From assembly GCF_026262505.1 (NCBI RefSeq), contig NC_067208.1, forward strand, positions 8,007,962 to 8,071,961: a DNA stretch of 64,000 nucleotides. Direction: 5' to 3'. Below the pieces are notes generated by a model. That model ran no database searches and had not been told where the DNA came from. It saw only the letters and a program-made list of their open reading frames with translations. Position 1 is the stretch's first letter; each line of letters starts with the position of its first letter. The DNA is from Trichomonas vaginalis G3. Lineage: Eukaryota; Parabasalia; Trichomonadida; Trichomonadidae. Shown piece after piece: positions 10,401 through 19,500 of this stretch. The position numbers were made by a program, and so were the translations under genes.

Positions 10401-10962
10401 CATGGATGTTAATCGTTTTCATTTCATTGAAGGTGATACTGATTCATCTTATTGGGCAATCGCTGGCGATCCAAGTCTTCCTAACACTCAAGCATTTCAA
10501 GCAATTGTTACTGATAAACAATTTTATGATAAAAACATTTACAAATTCGCACCTTTTGATTTCTTCTGTTTTGATGAGAAATTTAAACCTAAATTAAAGA
10601 ATAAAGCTGAAGAAAAAGCACATGAGAAGAAGTTATTGGGTTTAGCAATTGAGAAACAAGGTGATAACATGGTTGCTTTATGTCCTAAGTGTTATACATC
10701 ATTCAACGGTTCAATTGATGGGGGTGATTTTAAAAAGATTGCACAAAAAATGAAAGGTGTTAGTTTAAGACAAAATAAACAATTAACACCTAAAAATTAT
10801 TTGGATATAATAAATGATAAAGTGATATTTGATGGTCAGAATATTAATTTACAACTTAAAAACGGGTCAATGACTCGCTTAACAATTGGTAAGACTGCAT
10901 TAACAGGAGCACACACTAAGGCTGTATGTTGTGAAAATGGATGTTGTATGCCATTTATTTAA
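7486..10962 (+). pseudogene. Protein-primed DNA polymerase B (pPolB), broken
   Basis: Replicative polymerase of the element. Exonuclease motifs are visible: Exo I YITFDFETLE (~8105), Exo II GFNSGKFDLNL (~8460) and Exo III YCNKDVEIM (~8870). The polymerase motifs are A, VGVDFNSLYPSS (~9570); B, KISLNGSYGYD (~10135); and C, EGDTDSS (~10430). An N-terminal zinc-type CPFCKEE..CEKC pair and later C-x-x-C pairs (CDTC, CPKC) are present. Between Exo III and motif A lies an HNH-like segment at about 9202-9342 (CKMCGKAF..LDRIDN..CQLMCCYCN..KSN). The gene looks broken, with one or two breaks. The family primes synthesis from a protein bound at linear ends, which fits the long TIRs. The integrase gene follows about 100 bp downstream. 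Confidence 0.9.
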
Positions 10963-11063
10963 TGAAATGCCACAGAAGAGACAAAAGGAACTGTTAATGA
11001 TGGTTTTGTACTATGATTCAAAGAGGTGGGCACCCTTAAAACATTTATTTTATTTTTATATAA

Positions 11064-12581
11064 ATGGATAACACAGATTTAAAAAATTTAATTGATGATT
11101 TAGTATTTAATCAAAATTTTCTTGATTATTATGATTTAAAAGCATATCTCCAAAAACATAATAAAAATATAACGGGTGATGATATGGATTATTATTATTC
11201 GTATTATAAAAATGAAATTTTGAAATATCATGATAAAATAATTTCTAAAATTAAAGACAAAATTAAAAATAATGAATATACAAAGGGAAAAACTAAATCA
11301 CAACTTAAACAGTTGAAAGATTTCAAAAATAAAGTATTAACAGAAGAAGATATTGATGGATTATATAATTTATATAATCCCGAGCCACAAAAGCCAAAGG
11401 AACAAAAACCAAAGGTACAAAACGCCCAGGTCCTTCAGACCATAAATGATGCACAAGCTTTAATTTATGATTCATTAGTTAAACCATATTCAGCCCGACT
11501 TTTAAATGAAGATCAACTTTTGGAATTCATCCTTCAACATAAACTCGAAGCGGGAAAGTATATCAAACCTTTATATACAGCATATTTAAAACAAATGAAT
11601 AGAATACATCCAGAATTAATGAAAGGAGGAATGAAATCCAAAATCAAAGCAGATAAAATTAAACCACTTACAACACCAAAACCTCCAACAGTAGTACCTC
11701 CTCCTTCAGTTAATCCTTCATCATTCACTTTATTATATCCATTTCAAACATTTAAGAAGCAAAAAGATTTTAAAAAGGATTTCAAGATATTAAATAAACC
11801 AATTGACCCAAAAATTCAACCATTAAAGGAAAAATTTAGTCGCCCTTCATTTGCTCCATATCCATATTCATACGAAATCGATCATCTGGAATATTCAAAA
11901 GGAAAAGTTACTTATTTATTTGCCATTAACATTAACACCAGATATTTATATTGCATTCCGGTGAAAGGGAAAACAGAACAGGAAACAAGAAGAGCTATAC
12001 AATACTTACTAGATCATGAAAGAGTAGATAATATAAGGGGTGATGGTGATAAAGGATTTCAGGCAGCTATGGCTCATTATTTCCCACAAATTAATTTTTA
12101 CTTTTCATCCTCTCCATATACGTTTCATAATAAAATAGTTGATGCGGTAATGAGAACTCTTAGAGATGCGTTAGGGGTTAACGGTCAGATATACTGGGAT
12201 GGAAATCATGACTCCATCATACAGCAGTTAGTATATTATTACAATAATACATGGCATAGAACTATAAACATGAAACCAGTGGAAATGAAAAATGATATTT
12301 CAAAAGAATGGGAATATATTAGAAAGCAAATGGAAAGGTTAAATGATGTTAAACGTGAACAAATTAATTCGGGGCTCATGAATTTTAAACAAGGGAATAA
12401 AGTTTTAATTCATCTCGATTATGGAAAAACTGATAAATCAATGACAAAAAGAAGACGAAGATTTGACACAATAGCTGAATTTGTTAGATATATTAACGGC
12501 AATGCATTAGTTGAAGTTGACAATAAATTAATAGAAATTCCGATTTATTTTATTACTCCATTATATTTAAATAATATTTAA
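11064..12581 (+). CDS. Polinton integrase (RVE/DDE family)
   Basis: A 505-residue retroviral-type integrase. The N-terminal 160 residues are lysine-rich and helical. A proline-rich linker (about 210-225: TPKPPTVVPPPSVNP) leads to the RNase-H-fold core: YEIDHLEYSKGKVTYLFAININTRYLYCIPV (first acidic block), IRGDGDKGF (second), then FHNKIVDAVMRTLRDAL and YNNTWHRTINMKPVEM, the usual third block and tail. The C-terminal 80 residues (GNKVLIHLDYGK..FRRYING-like) resemble the SH3-like integrase tail; I do not see the clear chromo-like end found in element 2. It would join the element to host DNA and make the 6-bp duplication seen here. Confidence 0.85.
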   Translation: MDNTDLKNLIDDLVFNQNFLDYYDLKAYLQKHNKNITGDDMDYYYSYYKNEILKYHDKIISKIKDKIKNNEYTKGKTKSQLKQLKDFKNKVLTEEDIDGLYNLYNPEPQKPKEQKPKVQNAQVLQTINDAQALIYDSLVKPYSARLLNEDQLLEFILQHKLEAGKYIKPLYTAYLKQMNRIHPELMKGGMKSKIKADKIKPLTTPKPPTVVPPPSVNPSSFTLLYPFQTFKKQKDFKKDFKILNKPIDPKIQPLKEKFSRPSFAPYPYSYEIDHLEYSKGKVTYLFAININTRYLYCIPVKGKTEQETRRAIQYLLDHERVDNIRGDGDKGFQAAMAHYFPQINFYFSSSPYTFHNKIVDAVMRTLRDALGVNGQIYWDGNHDSIIQQLVYYYNNTWHRTINMKPVEMKNDISKEWEYIRKQMERLNDVKREQINSGLMNFKQGNKVLIHLDYGKTDKSMTKRRRRFDTIAEFVRYINGNALVEVDNKLIEIPIYFITPLYLNNI

Positions 12582-12601
12582 TTTTTTTATTTCGTAAGAA
12601 A

Positions 12602-12865
12602 ATGAGTGACAACAAAGCAGTCAAGAGTCCAGACAATGAATATAAAAAGAAACTAAACAGAATTAAATCAAAAATATGCTATTACAAAAAGAAGTCGCAA
12701 TGTGGTGGGGTTGAAAATGATAAAGAAATAATCGAAAAATTAGAAACTTACCGTTCAATCCTTAAACTGAGTGAAGCAAAAATAAAAGAATTTAATAGAA
12801 TAAATAAATTGATTGGAAGAGATGAATTTAATAAAGATGAATTTTTAAACTCTATCCAAATTTAA
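12602..12865 (+). CDS. Element 1 small charged protein
   Basis: An 87-residue lysine/glutamate-rich helical protein (KKKLNRIKSKICYYKKKSQ, ETYRSILKLSEAKIKEFNRINKL), starting 20 bp after the integrase stop on the same strand, so probably co-expressed. No family is recognised. Its 3' end overlaps by four bases the convergent 54-codon frame at 12862-13026. Confidence 0.5.
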   Translation: MSDNKAVKSPDNEYKKKLNRIKSKICYYKKKSQCGGVENDKEIIEKLETYRSILKLSEAKIKEFNRINKLIGRDEFNKDEFLNSIQI

Positions 12866-13026
12866 TTTTTATTCCTCTTCGACAACATCTCTCTTTCCAT
12901 CATTACTGCATAACCACATTTTCTCAATTTTAGTGGTTTGTTATTTTTAACATGTTCTTGCATCATTTTTATCATTTCCTCCCTTGTTATGATTCGTGGT
13001 AAATTTTGAGCTTGTGGGGTATTCAT
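12862..13026 (-). CDS. Element 1 54-residue protein, convergent small gene
   Basis: A small minus-strand frame beginning MNTPQAQNLPRIITREEM. It is preceded by a T-rich tract ending ATCATAAATG, the same start signal as the larger genes of this element, which is the main reason to accept it. The mid-part is helical and basic (MIKMMQEHVKNNKPLKLRKCGY). Its stop overlaps that of the plus-strand neighbour. Function unknown. Confidence 0.45.
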   Translation of the reverse strand: MNTPQAQNLPRIITREEMIKMMQEHVKNNKPLKLRKCGYAVMMEREMLSKRNKN

Positions 13027-13078
13027 TTATGATAAAAATAAAAATTTGTTATCACTTATTTTATCGTTAATGTTTTTA

Positions 13079-13204
13079 GGTTATTCAATAATTAATTATT
13101 TTTTGAATAACCGAAGGTGCTACCATGTTACCATGTGCTACCAGGTCATTTAACTTCTATGAAAAAATGTGACAACATGACATTTTGACAACAACACAGG
13201 AGGA
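13079..13204 (+). repeat. Element 1 internal repeat, copy 1
   Basis: Contains an AT-rich imperfect palindrome (TTATTCAATAATTAATTATT..TTGAATAA), then GGTGCTACCATG..ACCATGTGCTACCAGG, TTTAACTTCTATG and GACAACATGACATTTTGACAACA. There are internal doubled words (GTGCTACCA twice, GACAACA twice). Another direct copy follows at once and two inverted copies lie past the helicase gene. Confidence 0.85.
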
Positions 13205-13217
13205 AGGCAGTTATGAC

Positions 13218-13320
13218 TTATTTTTGAATAACCGAAGGTGCTACCATGTTACCATGTGCTACCAGGTCATTTAACTTCTATGAAAAAATGTGACAACATG
13301 ACATTTTGACAACAACATAG
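13218..13320 (+). repeat. Element 1 internal repeat, copy 2
   Basis: Direct repeat of copy 1 from the TTTTTGAATAACCGAAGG part to GACAACAACA, apparently identical over that core. It ends 68 bp before the primase-helicase region. Confidence 0.85.
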
Positions 13321-13387
13321 GAAATATGATGCAGTCCAAAAATAAAGTTAGTTTTAAAATTGTTTTTATTTTTTTATTCCTATATAA

Positions 13388-15713
13388 ATGACAGCAACAA
13401 ACAACAGCAACAACTATATCGTTTCTGATGAAAATATCATTGATTCATTAGCTGAGGAATTAGTTGTGGCAGAAACTAAAACCCTCAACGAAAGAATTGG
13501 TGAAAACAAGATTGATTTACATAACTACCTCAAACACGATGGAGGAAGAGGAAGGAAAACTGGTGTGGCTTTATTAGTAAAAAAAATTTCAAATTTAACG
13601 ATATAGATGTTGATATCAATAAATCATAACAATGATGAACTTAAAGAAACAGTTAGAAAAGATATTTTTATCAAAACTTTTGGATAAAGATGTTATCGTT
13701 AAAACCGCTTCAGGAGGTCTTCACATTTATTGCAACACTAATTTCTTCTATTCAACCTCGAACAGAATGATTAAATGTTATTCCTGCAATGATTATGATA
13801 TTGATATAATGACTTCAATGGATGATTCAAAGCGTTCTTTAGTAGTTATGGCTGATTCAAGAGTTCGCAAGAATGCAACAGAACCAATCAATACATACTC
13901 ATTCATTCGTGGAAGTTATGATTCAACATTAACCAGAACAGTGAATGATATATTAAATGATTTGAATATTAAGGTAAGAGTTGAACAGAAGAACGAAGAA
14001 ATAAAGACTATCATGAATGAAAACAAAGATGTAAACATTGACGATAAACTTGCCCAGAGCATAGTTGATGGCATCTGTGATTTTGAAGTACATAATGACG
14101 GTGGAAACATGAATTTAGAAAAAGAAGTTACATTATTCACACTGTTTCAAGCTATTAATTCGTTACCTAATCATTTAATTAATGAAGCATACGATAACGT
14201 TTATAACTTCTGCAATTTAACTGAAAATGCAAAAAGTAATTTTGAAAAAGCACGTAATAGATATGCACATTTAATGACTTCTCCATTTGTTTTGGTGAAG
14301 ATTCTAAAACTATATCAAAAGGAATATTATGATGAATATGTTTTACCTTTATTACGTAAGCCAAAAATAACATTTGATATCAAACTTGACGACTCGTTTT
14401 TGATAACAGATATTAGACGCAAGGCTGAAAATCATCAGTATAAAAACAGTTCTGAAGTAATTGAGGATTTATCACGTGTAATCCGTTTTGTAGATTGTGG
14501 AAATAAATATTTCATTCAGAAAGATTACAACATACACGACAAAATGAATCAAATATCATTTGTTCTTCAATCAAACATGAAAGAGTCACTCAAAATGATT
14601 AAATTATTTAAAGAAGAAGGTAAAACAATAACAGCATGGGATGTACTACTAAATCAATTATCCTCATTAACCGTTAAGGGTGTTTGCTTTAAATCTGATT
14701 CCCCCGATGTTTTCTCAACGTTTCATGGTTATAAATACAACATTCTTGAAAAGCCTGATTACTCAAAAATTGAGATGTTTATGAATTTCATTAAAGAAGC
14801 CATTTGTGATAATAACGATGAAGTGTATAAATACCTTCTCGGCTGGATTGCATCAATGATTCAACATCCTGGAATCAAGAATGAAACAGCAATTATTTTG
14901 AAAGGACTTCAGGGAACAGGTAAAAACAGATTCACAGACATTATTTCTGAACTTCTCGCTGGTTATTCATGTAAAAACATTACCGAAATAAGTGAGCTAA
15001 CGGGTAATTTCAACTCAGTTGTTGAAAATAAAATGTTTCTTGTACTTAATGAACTCAAGAATGTAGGTGAAGATAGACTCGCAAACTTCAACGCTTTGAA
15101 ATCAATTATAACGGATAATGAGATTAGAATTAATGAAAAGAATCAACCCAGAAGAACAGGTCAGAATGTTGCAAACTTCATTTTCGTAACTAACAACGTT
15201 TACCCTGTCAAAATTGAAGTTGGAGACAGAAGATACGTAGTTTTAAGAGTTAATGGTAAATTCAAGGGTCAATTTGATTACTTCAAGAATTTGATGGATT
15301 CATGCACAAAGGAATTTTATGATAATTTACTGACGTATTTTATCAATTACGACCTTTCATCATTTAATGTACGAATCATACCGATGACTGAAGCCAAACA
15401 AGATTTAATTGAATTATCATCAAATCCTTTAGATGTATGGATAAATACACATTATGATGAATTGTGTGCAGGTATGACGTGTAAAAATGCTCTATTCTGC
15501 AAACCATCAGACATGAAAGACAAAAACTTTCAAATGAGTATTAAGGATAAATGTGATAGGAAACATAGAAGAATAGACGGTAAACAAACATGGTGTTATG
15601 TTTTGAAAGAAGAAATGAAAGGATTATATAAACAGGTTGAACCAAACGATAATGAGGATTCATTTACTGACGATGAAATACCTGTAAATGAGCCGCTAAG
15701 CGGCGAGACCTGA
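13388..15713 (+). pseudogene. Primase-polymerase / SF3 helicase gene, broken
   Basis: Replication gene bracketed by the internal repeats. A primase-polymerase-like N-terminal region is suggested by TASGGLHIYCNTN (about 13700) and the nearby YDIDI and LVVMADSRV blocks. The SF3 helicase part shows Walker A GLQGTGKNRF (about 14905), Walker B MFLVLNELKN (about 15035), sensor FIFVTNN (about 15180) and GDRRYVVLRV (about 15225). A D5-like primase-helicase arrangement is the closest known type. The region looks broken, with about one break near its start. SF3 helicases are usual in virophages and Polinton-like viruses but are not part of the classical Polinton set, where pPolB alone is taken to suffice. 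Confidence 0.8.
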
Positions 15714-15719
15714 AGGTCT
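15692..15719 (+). other. Twin GC-rich hairpins at the end of the helicase gene
   Basis: GCCGC-TAA-GCGGC is followed two bases later by AGACC-TGAA-GGTCT, the second stem spanning the stop codon. The 16-mer GCCGCnAAGCGGCGAG recurs at 8223-8238 inside the polymerase gene. These could be 3'-end signals or a miniature palindromic insert. Confidence 0.5.
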
Positions 15720-15769
15720 AGCTTTATAAAGTATGATTTGAATTTATTTTTGCATTAATCCTTTCATGA

Positions 15770-15932
15770 CTGTTGTCAAAATGTCATGTTGTCACATTTT
15801 TTCATAGAAGTTAAATGACCTGGTAGCACATGGTAACATGGTAGCACCTTCGGTTATTCAATAATTAATTATTTTTTGAATAACTGGGAAATAAATTTAC
15901 GTCAAATATGCAATTTATAAAATCTTATGTCG
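15770..15932 (-). repeat. Element 1 internal repeat, copy 3 (inverted)
   Basis: Reverse complement of copies 1 and 2, with a further 50-bp arm (ACTGGG..TTTACGTCAAATATGC..CTTATGTCG) shared only with copy 4. It ends four bases before the tRNA-like sequence. Confidence 0.85.
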
Positions 15933-15935
15933 ACA

Positions 15936-16008
15936 GGCTACGTAGCACAGTGGTCTAAGGTGGTGTTATGGAGGGGTCAAGGTCTGTGGTTCGAACCGCG
16001 ACGGCGCC
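15936..16008 (+). tRNA. tRNA-like sequence, degenerate
   Basis: A 73-bp block with a strong A box (TAGCACAGTGG) and B box (GGTTCGAACCG) at tRNA spacing, acceptor-like ends GGCTACG/CGGCGCC (five of seven pairs) and a TTTT run four bases later. The T-stem and anticodon stem do not pair well and I cannot read an anticodon, so this is a decayed tRNA, a tRNA-derived element or a Pol III promoter rather than a working tRNA. It is far more GC-rich than its surroundings. It sits between inverted-repeat copies 3 and 4, which suggests capture of host DNA into the element. Confidence 0.4.
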
Positions 16009-16365
16009 GTATTTTCTTATTTTCTTTGTTTGTCTTGTTTGTCGTGAATAAAAAGTATCATAAAAGTGCTCTATCTTCCACGGGAATAAATAAAAAATTT
16101 ACTTTATTTCTTCTTTATTTCTTCTTTATTTCTTTGTTCCCGTGGAAGAAGGGTTTTGCTGTTTTTCTCAGCCGAAATCAATGATTTTTTCATTTTTGGA
16201 ATCCTTAGCGAATGAGGAATCTTTTCTCTCGTGGAAGCTTTGACCTAAAATATATTTTTGGTGTAAATTTATGACAAAAATAAATGGTACCATTAATGAT
16301 ATCATGACTGTTCTCATTCATGTCTGATTTACATCCAACGAAAAAGTTTAGAAGAATTTTCTTAT
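16009..16365. other. Non-coding spacer between repeat copies 3 and 4
   Basis: Begins with a T-rich tail after the tRNA-like block. It contains two copies of a TTTATTTCTTCTT-type run and a pair of related words, TTCCACGGGAA and TTCCCGTGGAA (about 16077 and 16137), which are inverted to each other. No gene seen. Confidence 0.5.
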
Positions 16366-16538
16366 TCCTCCTGTGTTGTTGTCAAAATGTCATGTTGTCA
16401 CATTTTTTCATAGAAGTTAAATGACCTGGTAGCACATGGTAACATGGTAGCACCTTCGGTTATTCAAAAATAATTAATTATTGAATAACTGGGGAAATGA
16501 ATTTACGTCAAATATGCAATTTATAAAATCTTATGTCG
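16366..16538 (-). repeat. Element 1 internal repeat, copy 4 (inverted)
   Basis: As copy 3, and matching copy 1 further at its outer end (CCTCCTGTGTTG). The inner arm ends CTTATGTCGG, seven bases before the fibre gene's stop codon. Confidence 0.85.
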
Positions 16539-16546
16539 GCGAGCGT

Positions 16547-18271
16547 TCATTGAACTCTATACCATGCGTAAACTGTCATAAATGGTGGCATGTAATCTTT
16601 ACTTTGTCCCGTTGTTTGTGTATATCCTGAAACGCGATGTGTATGGTTTCCTTCTCCCTGAGTGTCGCTCCAGTAACAATTTATGGCAAACTTAACGTTG
16701 TCTTTAACATCATATCCTTTACCTTTTGTCATTCCTGACCAATCCCAATATCTATGCTTATGCCAACCCGCTTGAGATGTACTTAAATCTATGTAGTGAC
16801 TGTGTGCAGGTAAATTTTCACCTGTAATCGTTTTACTTCCACCTATTTCCTTTGAAGAGTTTGCACAATACAAAAACCTGTCGACTATTTGTTCCCATGC
16901 ACCAACACCAAACATTGCTTGAGGACCTCTCACATCCATAGATGTATAAATAGAACCTACTGGGTTCATTAAATCAAACATATGAGATAATATAGGATTG
17001 TCTCTTTTGAACTTAAAATATAGTGTAACTATTTCTGGTTTCTTCTGGTTTGTGTCAGAATATTTTTTATAATATAATCTTATGTTTTCGGGGTAGGTAA
17101 AGTCTTGACTTAAATATTTATTTCTGTCATCTTCATAATAGTATACTATTCTCGTTTTTTCTATTGCATTATATCTTTTATATCTATAATATTCTAAATA
17201 TAATGTTTGCTTTTTTGGGTCTACACGTGTGTCAACACCATAGTCATAATAATATGGTGCTGGAGCTACGTTAGACAATGTCATATCCGTCATTTCATAA
17301 ACTCTTAAATATTTCTTTTGTTCGTCTCCATATAAGTTTAAGTAACAGTTGTTGTCTAATGGAACTTTAACTTGTGTACCATTATTCTTTATATAGCCTA
17401 CATACATTTCATTGTTATTTTTCGGAATGAGTTTATACCGTATACCATTTTTTAAGGCGTGTACAAACTCCCATCTAAAATATTTATTTTCTTCATAGAC
17501 GGAAAAGTCACCAGCAATAGTTTCAATATTTTTAGTTGTTCCTATCAAACTTTGGTATATTTCATTCACATATTCTTTATTTGCTTTCTTCTCTAACTCA
17601 TCGTTAACATAAGTTTTATCTGCTTTAAGGTCTAAACATTCTGAAACCCATCCTGTATCAGCTTTAGTTTTTAAAATCTTCGATGTCCGTTCATGGTACC
17701 ATTCAACCCTTTCGATAATTTCATTATCTTTTTCATTAACATATTCCTTATCTGCTTTCTTCATTAACTCACTATCCACATATTCCTTATCTGCTTTCTT
17801 CATTAACTCACTATCCACATATTCCTTATCTGCTTTCTTCATTAACTCACTATCCACATATTCCTTATCTGCTTTCTTCATTAACTCACTATCCACATAT
17901 TCCTTATCTGCTTTCTTCATTATGTCATTTAGGAAACCTTTTATGAATTCCTCATTTAAATTAAATCTTCCAATCTTCAAAACTTTAGGAAATGCATTTA
18001 ATGCGTAATATCTTTGTTCTTCTGGTGGAATTGATGTTATATCATCCGTTATTCCTTTAATTTTTGAATTCATAAATAAAATTTCTTTTATATTTGATAT
18101 CACTGCACCACCTTTGCAAACGAATTCGAAATGGTCATTTTTCAATACTATCTCCAAATCTCCATATTTCAACATTTGCGTTTGTTCTGCCGTCTTTGAA
18201 TTATATGCATATATGGCGTATGTAATGGTCTGTGCCTTAAGTTGTTGTGGTTGCTGTTGTTGTTTAATCAT
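16547..18271 (-). CDS. Fibre protein with phage-collar-type C-terminal domain
   Basis: A 574-residue putative spike or fibre. The N-terminal 130 residues are beta-rich. Residues about 120-180 are near-perfect 13-residue repeats MKKADKEYVDSEL, followed by degenerate ones (DKTYVNDELEKKANKEYVNE), typical of a trimeric coiled-coil stalk. The C-terminal 150 residues (NPVGSIYTSMD, GAWEQIVDRFLYCAN, GGSKTITGENLPAHSHY, NHTHRVSG, YMPPFMTVYAWYR) match the short-tail-fibre/baseplate gp10-type C-terminal domain of phages, including the His-x-His metal-type pairs. A homologous end occurs at 61140-63755 in element 2. A surface receptor-binding role is inferred. The frame looks whole; TTTTTAAATCATAATAAATG precedes the start. 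Confidence 0.8.
   Translation of the reverse strand: MIKQQQQPQQLKAQTITYAIYAYNSKTAEQTQMLKYGDLEIVLKNDHFEFVCKGGAVISNIKEILFMNSKIKGITDDITSIPPEEQRYYALNAFPKVLKIGRFNLNEEFIKGFLNDIMKKADKEYVDSELMKKADKEYVDSELMKKADKEYVDSELMKKADKEYVDSELMKKADKEYVNEKDNEIIERVEWYHERTSKILKTKADTGWVSECLDLKADKTYVNDELEKKANKEYVNEIYQSLIGTTKNIETIAGDFSVYEENKYFRWEFVHALKNGIRYKLIPKNNNEMYVGYIKNNGTQVKVPLDNNCYLNLYGDEQKKYLRVYEMTDMTLSNVAPAPYYYDYGVDTRVDPKKQTLYLEYYRYKRYNAIEKTRIVYYYEDDRNKYLSQDFTYPENIRLYYKKYSDTNQKKPEIVTLYFKFKRDNPILSHMFDLMNPVGSIYTSMDVRGPQAMFGVGAWEQIVDRFLYCANSSKEIGGSKTITGENLPAHSHYIDLSTSQAGWHKHRYWDWSGMTKGKGYDVKDNVKFAINCYWSDTQGEGNHTHRVSGYTQTTGQSKDYMPPFMTVYAWYRVQ
17740..17925 (-). repeat. 39-bp tandem repeats in the fibre gene
   Basis: Four to five nearly identical 39-bp units encode MKKADKEYVDSEL. 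DNA identity between units is close to perfect, which indicates recent expansion and ready length variation of the stalk. Confidence 0.9.
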
Positions 18272-18302
18272 TTATTATGATTTAAAAATAAATATTTAAT
18301 CT

Positions 18303-18930
18303 GTTATCTCATCAGCTATTTTTTCTATTTGAAATTGCCATAATATTTCATTCATGAATTCTAAATCACAATCAAATAGGTCAGTTATTCTAAATTAATA
18401 TTTGATAAAATCTTTTGAATGAAGAAAAATGAATTCCCAGATAATTGAAACGATATGATAAAGAAAATATGTTTAAGTTGATGGATAAAATGTTTTGTAT
18501 TGATGGGTAAGAGTTATGGTCTAATGTTTGATGTGAAAATCTCATTGGGGTATTAACTTTATCACATTTGATTAAAATGAAATTGGAACCAGTGTCAGAA
18601 TACAAAACATCCCCAACATCTTTTTCAAAATTTAATATCCCCAACAATGAACGAAGATGAGGAGTACAAAATTTAATTTTCAGCGGAAATTTAATAAGGT
18701 TATTTATTTCATCAAGTTCAAAAAGTTTATCAGGTTTTGATTTAAAATTTTCTTCATACCATATGATAAATGATTCATTTAAATAACTTAAAATCATGTT
18801 AATATCCCATTTCGTTATCACATTATTTATATACATATCATACGTTTTTCAAGGTCATCTTTAATAAATGATATATAATCTGAAGGGTCTAAAAGAATGG
18901 GATTAAATTTACCACTCACAGAAACGAGAG
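18303..18930 (-). pseudogene. Element 1 structural-cluster gene, decayed
   Basis: Minus-strand coding-like sequence, with blocks such as DPSDYISFIKDDLEKRM, NESFIIWYEENF, TPHLRSLLGILNF and VLYSDTGSNFILIKCDKVNTP, ending MNEILWQFQIEKIADEITD just past the fibre gene's start. It is disrupted; I estimate two or three breaks. No family is firmly recognised. Its place between fibre and other virion genes suggests a virion component. Confidence 0.4.
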
Positions 18931-18998
18931 TAACTTATAAATTCCGCTAACTGTTAAATTTAATTCACAGTTATTATTTCGAAATAATATTGATAATT

Positions 18999-19500
18999 GA
19001 CATTTTTATTACGATTAAAAATATGGTAAAGCGTTATTTTCCAGTGATAAATAAAACTAGAATAAGATTACCTCAAGAATTCATAAATTCAACGAATAAG
19101 AAATTCATTCATGTTATAAATTTTAGTGTTTTCAGAAAATATGAGTCAATGTCATATTCATCATCGGTTATATTTCACTTCATTCAAATTTAGTTCAATT
19201 CAAACCCATTAATGACCATTTCATAAGATTTTCAGATGGTATTAAAAATGCAATTGATAGATTAAAATATGAGACAGATTGACAATATCGAATTTTTGGA
19301 ATTTTGGTTTAAATATCCCGATGGAAAAAAGATTGAAGTTAAAGATAAAGCTGATACTATAACAAAAACAATTACAATGACCGATCCGGATAGTGGGGAA
19401 CAAAAAGAAATAAAACAACGATAGAAACTGGTGAAAGGTCAATTATTATTGATTATGATTCAAAGGATTATTATTCGATAATGTTAATGCTTGAATATTA
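18999..19500 (+). pseudogene. Element 1 minor-capsid-like gene, decayed (tentative)
   Basis: Plus-strand coding-like sequence. NKTRIRLPQEFINSTNKKFI resembles the start of the element 2 protein at 48941-49162 (NTVSYKLPRDFIEYPASKAL), and DNIEFLEFWFKYPDGKKIEV lies further on. The K-x-x-L-P-x-x-F-I pattern near the N-terminus recalls Polinton and virophage minor capsid proteins, but this is weak. The region is broken several times. Confidence 0.35.

Noticed and set aside
13916-14373. Two minus-strand frames within the helicase gene
   Set aside because: Antisense shadows with no start signal; the plus strand carries the recognisable domains.
15927-16184. 85-codon frame beginning MSTGYVAQWSKVVLWRG
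   Set aside because: The VAQW..FEPRRRR pattern is the typical false translation of a tRNA sequence; it covers the tRNA-like block and a T-rich tail.
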